A DNA stretch of 64,000 nt, from NCBI GenBank assembly GCA_949752745.1, contig OX457031.1, forward strand, positions 44,952,269-45,016,268, given 5' to 3'. Position 1 is the stretch's first letter. Every line of letters starts with the position of its first letter. Origin of the DNA: Protula sp. h YS-2021 (lineage: Eukaryota > Annelida > Polychaeta > Sabellida > Serpulidae). This document shows, in pieces, positions 44,425-55,000 of the stretch. The notes below the pieces were generated by a model. That model was not told the origin of the DNA and did not search any database. It saw only the letters and a list, made by a program, of their open reading frames with translations. The position numbers were made by a program, and so were the translations under genes.

Positions 44425-45758
44425 CTAAATTATCTAAAGCTCATATTATCGCCCAAATTAAAACTCTCTTCCAAATGTTCCGTTATAACAGTGGTTTTGT
44501 AATTTATTTTGTCATACTCCAATACCTAACCGTTTACTTTTTTGTCAGTTTTAACTCCTTTCCTTACGAATCTTAATCAAAATCAATTATTAAAGGATCC
44601 AACTTTTACCGTGTTGTTATTAGAAATGACCATTCGCAGTATCGTGTTGTAAATCAAAATCCTATGAGGATGCAAGATTAGTTAAAATAGAGCTTAACGA
44701 GTTTCAATCATGAAAATTAGTTGCATTTCTCTTTACTTTACCCTCATAGCACGCTGTTGGTCAATTAAATATACTAATATAATAACTTCCTATGAATTTA
44801 ATCATATTTTATTTCGAAATACTGCCAGTCGATCTGTACTTATCAGTAAATAGTATGTACATAAAAAAGCACCAAAATGTTTTCCTTATTGTCCAAAGCC
44901 CAAACTTGTGTACTTTAGAAAAGTGTGTTTCTTGATAGCCTATCAGTTTAAAAGTAGTACCAGCGAACGATATTGTTACATAGGGAAACATGTTGTTCCT
45001 CAGCTTTTTCGTTGTGAAGCACTGTTGCTAATGTTTTTGCTCCTCATCCTAATTAGACGAGCCTGCCAATGATAATGAATAAGCTGTTATAATACATTTT
45101 CAAAAAAAAATTGCTAATATTTGATATGGCAAGCTTTTTTTTTAAAGTCGTGCTCCGAAGGCCTGCCAAAGAGCTGGTAAATTTTTAAAAGAAACACATA
45201 TCCTTATTCTGGACAGATGGGCGTTTAGATGTTTGCAAAATGACCTGTTTCACGCATTGTTATACAGAGAACAAAGAAAAATAATAATTGACATATATTT
45301 ACCACTATCTGTTTCTTTTGCTAGCTAGATGGATTTTATGAATGGAACAGTATTTAAAATACAGGCGGGTTGGTGTGCTCCCTTTTCAACAGTTTAGTTT
45401 TCTACTTTTAATATATGTGTTTTCTATGTTGTATTAATATATAATAATATTGCGGTGGCTTTAAAAATGCATTAATTTTAAATAAAACGCTATTTTACGT
45501 AGTTTTTTAACTGTTAGCGTTATTTAAAAACACACAGCTACACACGCGCGCACATTCCGATGTCATATGATATAAGCAACAGCCACCTAGCATATCGTAG
45601 TGCAGTATTTTGTGTGCATGTTTTGTAATAGCCATTGCCAATCACCAACCAATTATATTATTTGTTTATGTTTTGGTGCGGACTAGCTGTGCTTCATTAG
45701 AGATCGAAGGTGTTTCTGGCTCCTCGTTAGTTCTATAGCATTTTATGTAGATACAGCC
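44425..45758. other. Upstream region of the CERKL-like gene
   Basis: AT-rich, no recognised exon. The 5' leader and promoter should lie near the right end, but no clear TATA or CCAAT arrangement was found. ATTATCGCCCAAATT occurs near 44447. Confidence 0.4.
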
Positions 45759-45990
45759 ATGGATGACAGAGGGGGATATCCGTCAGACGAAGAAATAAAA
45801 CATGCTCGTGTTAAAAAAGCGAAATCCAAACGACGCAGTGAGCGGCGCAAGGAAGAAAGTGATGAAAAAATGTTTCAAGAAACTGAGAATTCAGATGCAA
45901 AGTGCGAAAACATGTCCAAAGGAAACACGCAAGAAAAGAGATCAAGAAAGAAAAACATTGCTATATTACAAGCCGAAGTTGAAAAAGAAG
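45759..45990 (+). CDS. CERKL: CERKL-like exon 1
   Basis: ATG in strong context (ACAGCCATGGATG). 77 codons plus 1 nt, ending before GTAAGG. Very charged: MDDRGGYPSDEEIKHARVK, RSERRKEESDEK and KRSRKKN. The single leftover G joins AT of exon 2 to make Asp. Another upstream exon cannot be excluded. Confidence 0.8.
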
Positions 45991-48900
45991 GTAAGGTATA
46001 TTTTACTTCATATATTCATATCTGTATTGTCGTTTAAACAGCCGTGTGCAGGGATTTAGTTTTTGCATAAGTTTTAAAGCTGTTTGCTCCGGTTGGACAC
46101 CGCTCATAGCTTCAAGAAACACCAAATCATAGGTTAGGTAGAGACCCTCGGGTCTACCACCCCTCCCCGCATTCAGGTGCGACACTAAGTTCATGGTAAA
46201 ATCCTACTGATCTTCAAATTTTCCGTGGTCCTCCATGTAATCAGTCTGAGTAAAAGTATTCAAGTACGATGGTTATTTTTAAAACATTTAAAGTATAATA
46301 CAAGTTAGACACAAAAGTACTTTTCGATTTTCTAATTGTTTTATTGAGTAAAAGTAGAGTTTGACCAGAAGCTGAAAGTAGTGCTAAGGACAAATCTTAA
46401 GAGATCTGAAGTTAAATGACCGTTAAGAAAAAATTAAAGTATCCGATTTCGATGAAGGCCATTCCTTCAAAAATAGAAAAAAAATGGTTTCTTGGAACCT
46501 AGATGCAAACTTGTCTGAAATAATTCGAGTTAAGTTTACATTTCCTCGGTGCGTTTTGACTTTGATGTAAAATCCTAAATTTTTAATGGCGTGCATTTTT
46601 TAGGGGAGGGTAAGAAGAGAATTAAGAACGCCAAATAAAATTAATCTTGGTGAAAAAGTTTCTGGGCTTCAGTGTATAATTCAAAGATGAAGGCGACACA
46701 CATGATCAGCAAGTCATACGACATTAGAACTTCAATGGCGATTCCAATTGACTCCAATAAAAATAGATTCCTACTTTTACTCGAAGTGTTCGTGCAAATT
46801 TGTAATGAGGAACTATTTGCTCTTCGATGGCGAAATGAATACAATGCAGCTCTGAGTATATCGTACAGAGAATGGACAGTTTGTGTTGCTGTCATTCGTT
46901 GCCTCCGGATAGTTCAACGTATTGGCACCTGGCAGACTAGCAAGGACAAAGGTTATTGTAAGGAAAAAAAACAATACAACCAGCTTCGGTGACCCTTTGA
47001 TGCAATTCACATATTTACACCGTTAAGTAAACAGTTATGGGCATTCTTAATTACCACTAAAATGTGTGTTTTGTTTTAGATGTGTTAATAGAAACCACCG
47101 AAGAAACACATGCACCAAGCAGAGCCCGAAAGAAGAGGAGGGAGAAAAATCGTGATGAAAGCCAAGACGAAAATTTAGATACCAGGAAACATTCGGAAAA
47201 GTCGTCAAGAAAAGTAAGACGTTCTAGTGAAGTTCATGAGGCAGTTACTGATAGCGTTGAACATAAACCGAGGAGAAAGACTCTATCCCATTTAGAATCG
47301 ACAAGTGATATTGGTTTTCGTGACGAAAAATCGAAGTCTAGAACTAAACGTTCAAATGTAAAGCAACTTGAAATGCAAAATCCAGTACTGGATCAAAGTT
47401 CAGAGGCGGCAGAATACTTTCGCGACAGAAGAAAGTTGAAATCAGCTGTGGATTATGAAGATGCAAAGTTTAGTGAAGAACACAGTGGAAAAAGTCGCAA
47501 AAAATCGAAAAAAGAGCATTTGGACATGACTGACACTGGCTATTGCTCACAAAATTTTGAAGATCAACCAGTGAAACACAAGAAAAAGAAGAAAACAAAG
47601 GAGAGAGAGTCCTTCAGGCAAGAACAGGACAACGAATTGGATGATCCTAACGCGGAAAATGAACGGGCCCATTGGGAAGATAGTGAAAACAATGACGATG
47701 AGTCTGAACAGCAACGCTTGTCGAAGATGCATGGTCCTGGTGCTGTTATTCATCCTAGCCGTGTTGTTCGTATAGTTTCAAAACCTTTAAACATTTCTGA
47801 TCATGAAAACGGAGATTGTGATTCGAATGAGAATTCGTCCTCTTCAAAAAGTGCTAAACAGTCGGTTAAGGCCTCCCCAAAAACGGACTCTAAAAGAACA
47901 AAGAAAACAAAAAGGCGTGGTTCATATGTTGATGATACTTTGCAAATGGTCGGGGTTTCTGATGAGGAAAAGGACGGTAGTGAATTGGAGCCATTAAAGC
48001 CTCCGAGAAATGGCTCCTACCTGGATAATAATCCTGTAAAACAAAATTCTAAATCGCCTAAAAAATCAAAAGCATTAATTAAAAGCCGTAGTGTTGATCA
48101 GCCCAACTATGAGCCTCACCCTGAAAGTGACTTGGCTGAAAGTACCTCAAAGTTACATAAGAAATCAAAACTGTTGAAAAAAAGTCAAAGTGTAGACGAG
48201 CCGGAGCGCATTGAAGAGAGGTCTAGAAAGAAAAGTAGCATTTCAAGGCTGGCTCAGATGAAAAAGGAACGTGGTGGTGGCAGTCCACAATCCGCGAAGT
48301 CCCAGCACGATAGTGATAACACTGATACACCTAGCCCCAAGCCTAAACGGGCTGGCCGCTCAAAGCGTGTCATCGATAGCGATGATGAATATTCCCATGG
48401 ATCCAGGCATAATTCAGTTTCTAAGAAATTGCCTCATGACGATAATGACCACGTCGGTTCAGAAGGCCAACGCCCTCTGAAATCAACAGTAGGCGGTTCC
48501 AAAGGGATACCTGTGACCCAAAAACGTGAAAATGTGACCAAAACGAGCATCATGCCTTTCAGGTTGAGTGACGAGAGTAGCTCCGAGGAAGAAGATTCTA
48601 ATCGCAATACGGGCGATGCTCCCCGCTTGGTTAACGAAGCCACCAAAAGTGCTTCAAGTCGGACCAAAAAGAAACCACCTGTGGTAATTCAAGATACTCT
48701 TTTTGATGGTTTTGGAGAAGAATCTCAGAAATCCGATGTAAGCAATACTGAAAATAGTTCCGATCAAGAGTCCTCTAGTGAAGAAATCACTCCGCCACCA
48801 AAAAAGAACAAAAAACACAAAACAAGCCAAAAAGAAGAGACCTCACCGAAAGACAAACGTAAAATGATAAATAAGCTCTATGCATCTTCACTCAGTTCTA

Positions 48901-51647
48901 GTCCAAAACTAAGTAAGACAGATAAAAAACCCCCGCGCCCGGAAAGAAAAAGTGTTCACGGCTATCCACACCCACAGAGGTCGGAGAGTCCGTCGGGAAG
49001 CGTAGGCAGTCACGTGTCCTGGCAAATGAAAGGCATCTTCTCAATTGAAGGTCATACCTATGATGTGTTCATGAAAGATGACAGACTGACGTGGAACTGT
49101 GTCAAGGGCTCGTCGAAAGGTAAACACTGCTCTCCGTTTTTCTTCGGCTATAATCCAAACCTAAATGTTTATCCCCCACCCTCCGTTCGTGGACACTTCT
49201 ACTCAGTGAACAACCTCCGAAAGCCGATCACCACTTATCCGATTTCTCTCCTTTGTTTGCCTCTAAATTTTACCTCTCCTTAGTGATCAGCTATGTACAC
49301 CAGTTAAATACAGTATAGGTAATAAAAACTTCCATTAAAGCCCTCCCATAGCTGCTCTATTTTTTTATCTGAAAAACTTGTGTATTATTTGTGAAAACTT
49401 TTAACTGTTCTCATTTCATGTACTTTAGATTTTGGTAACTCAGCCCGCTTTACAAGAAGTTCACTTTTCTTCCACCATGGGCCCGTTTGATTCTCTTTTC
49501 AAGTACCGTATTTGAACGGTGCCGTTTTTTTCGGCATGCTCTGTAACACTGTACTACACAATATGGCTGGTGAAGAATTACACGCGAACCGCCGTTTGTA
49601 AGGGATTTTATTACTGGGCCCGTGATTAGCGCCTGGCCGCATTTACTGTGTCTAACTGGGAGTATGCATTTTACAATAAAAAAGAGTTAGGAGTTTATAA
49701 ATGCGATACACTTATAATTCTTCATGGTCCTGAACAGTGCCGAAGTCACGACGGAAAAGCTATGTACGGCGCATATCAGAGAGCTCCATGGCGTCCCTGG
49801 AAACAAGCGACACGGACGAAATGAACACAATGTACTACCGCGATCTGCTGGGAGTCACCGTCCGGAGGGATAACAAGAAGGGGCACAAGGAGGGCGGGGG
49901 TGTCTGCTTGGGAATCAGCCTGTTCACTTATGTGCAAAAGGAGGGCAATCGACTTAAGGCGAGTAGCTGCTGAAATATTCATGAGTCTGTTGTCGATGAG
50001 AAGTATTCATAAGGCTGGTATTCATGAGAAATATTCATGAGGCTGTTTCAGATTACTGTCACGTAGAAAGGTTATGCCGTGCAGAGTCGATTCTTCAGAC
50101 AGAAGTCGAGTGGTTTTGTTAAACACTTCTGTAAAATCGAAGCCAGCAAGTGGCGCAAGGATCAAGCACAGTCCTTATGAATTAAAAAAAAAAAAACAAA
50201 AAAACATAGAGCCATGTCCTGCACGTCAAAAGTTTCTTGTATTTTATTTATTTATTTGCTACTTGGACTTGAGTTTTAGTTCATAAACATCAAATTGCTT
50301 TTTTATTTATTTTATTATAGGTTCGAGAAATTCACTTGGATCACCCAAGTGAGAGTGAGTGCGTGAAATGGGTAGAACGTCTTCACGAATATCTCCAAGG
50401 TAACCGATTAACAAATAGATTCACAAAGCGATCGTTTATCCCAGGCGCTAATACATTAACAGATCATGTGGCCGGGTGCTTTATATTAGATTCGGGCACG
50501 CGTGGACGGGCTGCGAACGAACTGCTCTTTCTCGAAGTCAGGCGATGTCCTATCTTCCCTTTATGCAGGAGGGCATTTTCACTCGGTGCTTGCTATAATA
50601 CAGAATATTGCATATCGGTCCGTGATTCTACGGTGAAAAAAAAAAGTGTAATTTGATGCGCCTTGTTGAACGCTGCTTCGATACGTTTGAGATCTGTATC
50701 TTATAAAGCACTCAATTGTGGAAGCGTTCTTTTGGATGGAAAATTGACATGAATGAGGTATGTTTGTCTCGTGTGTCATTTGGTTTGGTGGGGTTGGGGG
50801 GGGGGCAGTTTTTCAACTCATGACCTTTACACTTTTGGAATTATGATTATGAGATGTCGGCACCACGTACTGAACCACACCGACCTTCTCTCTTATCACG
50901 CGAGTAAATATGATTATCAATGTTTCCTGGCCCCTTGATACTTGTGTACATGTGTAACTCATTTCCTAGAAAAGATTTGGCACCAAGGCAGATCAGGTTT
51001 GAACGGCACATGCTATATAGACATGGGATCAATCCAGTCATTATTGATCTGCGGGCCAGACTTAGACAATGTTTGTTCACGTTTTGTCTGTGCCTTACGG
51101 CTTTGATATTCATCATAAGGGGAGGGAACGATTAACGTGTAGATAATAACTGTTGCTTATAAGATTGAGATAACGATACGCGAACCTCCTGCGGAGCTGC
51201 TAAAGCAGATATTATCATTCGGGTTTGCGTGAGGTGTTGTGTTTTGTGTCAAGGAGTTTTCTAGTTACAGCCACATGAGCCCTGCATGTACACAGACATG
51301 ATCTGAATTGCTGGGCACTGATAGTTATAATAATCAGAGGTATAGGCAGTGAGCTGTTCCTATTTGCGAAGCCATGTGTCTCGTTAAATGCTGGTGATTC
51401 ATGAGAAATCAGTTGTCATTTGAGATGGTTATCGGCAGAGTTCGAGGAGCGGCCACGACGGATGAAGGTATTCGTGCAGCCGTACGCGGGTAAGAAGCAA
51501 AGCATGATGACCTACCAAACCTCAGTCATGCCACTTTTCCACGCCGCTGGCATAGACGTGGACATGATTCGTGAGTTTCGTACAATTATTCTCTATCCAC
51601 CCCTCTCTCCCTTTCTCACTCACTCACTCTCTCTTTCTCTCTGTCTC

Positions 51648-51701
<54 letters not shown>

Positions 51702-51935
51702 TCTCCCTTTTTGTCTCGGTCTGCCTCATTGTCTTCCTCTCTCTGTCTGTCTCTCTCTCTCTCTGTCTATGTTCCCGCCCCTCTCTGTCTGTCTCTCACT
51801 CTCTTCATCAGCCCTTCTTCCTGTCTCACTCTGTCTCTCTCCATGTCTGTCTCTCTCTCTCTCCATCTCAATTCTCTCTCTGTGTGCTTGTCTCTGTCTG
51901 TCATCAGTCCATCTCTGTCTCGGTCTGTTTGTTTC

Positions 51936-52008
<73 letters not shown>

Positions 52009-55000
52009 CTGTTTGTCTTTCTGTCTGTCTCACCCTCCGTCTCTCTCCCTCTCCCCATCAGTCCATCTCTCTTTCTCTACCCCCTCTGTGTTACTTATGT
52101 ACATATTGTACTCTGTAGTAAAGAAGGGCAGAAATGTGTACAGATTTTCATGTTCATTTGGCTGAAAAAAATCTATTGGTGCATTGAACTATGTTACTAA
52201 AATAAACATCAATTATACACTTTAAATCGTGAAGTGTTTCATAGCTTTTCATTTTTCGTTCTCAATTATGAAGAGTGTCATAGACAGAGAATGGGTCCAA
52301 TTTTTATTAGTAACAAGATAATGGCTGTTTACTAAGTCAAGCATTTACACGCCCAGAGTGTGCACGTGACAAATAAGTCACCTCCGATACCTCATTCCCT
52401 CCCCCCTCCCCCCTTCCAATTATCAATCCATTTTACCTCCAGAGAACCAAACAAATACTGGTGACTAAATGTGCAAACGCTCGGAGCCGGCGTTTTATTG
52501 ACTGTGTATACAGCCCTGATATCTGCAATAAGAAAAGTGGTCACGTGACCGCCTTTAATGTTTAATTCGTCTTTCTTGTCTTCCTTAAAACAAGGCCTTC
52601 TTATCTTGACTTTTTAACCATATCACAAACTGTTTTAATGTGGTACAAGTTTGGAGGTCGAATCCAAACTTTAAGTTGATTGATAATGAAAATGTACCAT
52701 ATACACAAGACCACCAGCTCAATATCGCTGAATATTAGAGGGTGATCTAGTAATCGTATTATTGATGAAAAGTAACCATTGAATCACAGCGAGTCTTTGA
52801 GTGGTGCTTTATGGGAACATGGACCCGCTTACTGGCCCGTGTTTTTACATTTTTTTGTCCATATCTTTATGAGGAATTTTCTTATTTAGTGCTGATCTGT
52901 CTGATCTGTCGGAGCCTGTAGCTATTTTTTTATATATGCGCACACAGGGCGACCACCCCAGGGTTACACGCTTTCTATTTTTAGGTGTTATTCGCTTCCA
53001 TTCGTGTCTGATTCACAATGATTAGCAGCAGCTACTTTTTAAAATGCCCTTTTTTATTTATTTATTAATTAATTTTTTTTTTTTTGGCAGAGGTGAACCA
53101 CAACGAGCATATAAAACAGGAAATGACGCATTTAAAGCTTGAAGACTATGACTGGTGAGAGCGTAATTCGTAATGACAGAAAATAAGATTAAAAATAAAA
53201 AGAATTTTTCCTTGAAGGTGTACTTGTAATGAAGAGAAGAAGTAAAATGCTTAGCCCCACCTAGCGATAAAAATGATGACTTATGTCATGTTAGCGGTAG
53301 TGCTTACAGTCATATGACATCTTTATGTAGTGCATACTATGTATGTGATGTGAAAAGAGGTGTTTTTGTACAATAGTTTTCATGCATTTGGCGAAATGGA
53401 GTTGGGTATATGTGACATTTGTGATACCAAAACTACCATGCAGAGGGTGTGAAATAGATTTAAAATCTAGCTCAAGTTAACATGTGAACATTTTTTATTA
53501 TTTTACATTTTTTACTTTATTTTTTATTATATTCATTGAAGTTAAACAAAGGTTTTTTTCCAAAATAAAAAATCAGAAATAAACCAAGTTGGGAATAGTC
53601 CTAATCAAAACTAGCCTTAGTTGGTGTTGCAGTGTTGCCACATCATCCTTTTTTTAAGCATTTTCCGTTTTTTTTGGAAAATCCCAAAAGCATCCTTATT
53701 TTATCCTTAAATCCTTTTTTCCTTTTTTCTCTACCAAAATGAAAAAAATCCTTTTTTGTAAAAAAATCTTTTTTTGGTCCATTCTTTCTAATTCTTTGTT
53801 TTTTTTTATTTGAATCTTTGATTTTAATCTTTTCAGTGCGAGAGGCGCGAGCCGAAAATTTTTGACTTCAAAACTTAAAGTTTTATCCTTTTTTCATCCT
53901 TTTTTCCCCTAAAATTCATCCTTGAAAATCCTTTTTTTTTTTTTTTCTTTTTCCTTTTTTTCATGCCGCAGCACGTGTTTTTTTACGCCGTTATTTTCAG
54001 CATCGTGTGCGTGGGCGGCGACGGGACGGTATCACGTGTCGTCAACCATATCCTGAGCCGGCAGCAAGAGCGTAACGGCGTCGAAATGACCGTGCACCTG
54101 ACCCCGCTCAAAGCCGAGGTCAAACTGGGTGTTATCCCCACAGGTAAAATCGTAAATTGAAATGTGTCTGAAAAAACTTCAAATGAACATATACCGGTAC
54201 CTGAAATATGACTATGTTCAAATAAGTGTAAAAAGGATAATACCATTGTCTAAGCTTTTTTTTCATTTTATGTTATTTTTATTTATTTATTTATTTTTTT
54301 GAGGGGGGGGGGGGTCGCTCTTGTAAAAAGCAGTGAAAAATAAATATTTCTTTCTACCGCTCTGTCATGGAGGTCCTCTGTTACTAATTAAATTGTAACA
54401 ATTCTTGGCATTGGCTTGAAACAGTCACGTAGTACATGGCTGCCAGAAAAGCACAGCGTGGGTAACTTAAAGCAATCAAGACTTCTCGCATGTAGGGCAT
54501 TGCAAGAAAGAAATATTAAATTCATTTCTTGTGGTGCGTATATATATATGTTACAGGGAATCTGTGTAATCAGGGATTTCACATAATCCCTAGGGAATCA
54601 GTGTAATTGGCAAATTGTTAGAAGTTTTCAACATTTTTCACTAAAAATATTGTGTAAAAGGGAAAGTTGGCGAAATGCTGTAGTACAGCAAGAATCGGTA
54701 TACGAAGTGGAAACAGTATGCAAAATATTAGACACAAAATATAATGATACATTTATTAAATGCCACTTTTTCAATACGGCCGAAAATCCACTATTTTAAA
54801 GTTGACACGGTAGTTGACTGATAACTTTTTGCAAAATTATTCGTTAATAAACTGAAAGCTCAAAACCTGTATCGTTTTATTGTGCTTGTTCACTGAGAGC
54901 AATAAATTATGAAACAAAGCTTAAACTTTGAACTCTTCAGTCTTTACAGCAATTCCCCAGCGATTACGTGAAATCCCTGATCACACAGATTCCCTGTAAC

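Noticed and set aside
45802..46059. Second plus-strand frame over CERKL-like exon 1
   Set aside because: Overlaps the exon in another frame and lacks the splice phase continuity shown by the 45759 frame.
49120..49283. Read-through of exon 2 to the stop at 49283 as the gene's end
   Set aside because: After 49119 similarity to the PH-like domain stops, a GTAAAC donor is present, and exon 3 continues the domain in phase. A short alternative product cannot be excluded.
51420..52200. Ser/Leu-rich plus frames and Arg/Glu-rich minus frames
   Set aside because: Produced by the CT microsatellite; only 51439-51570 is exon.
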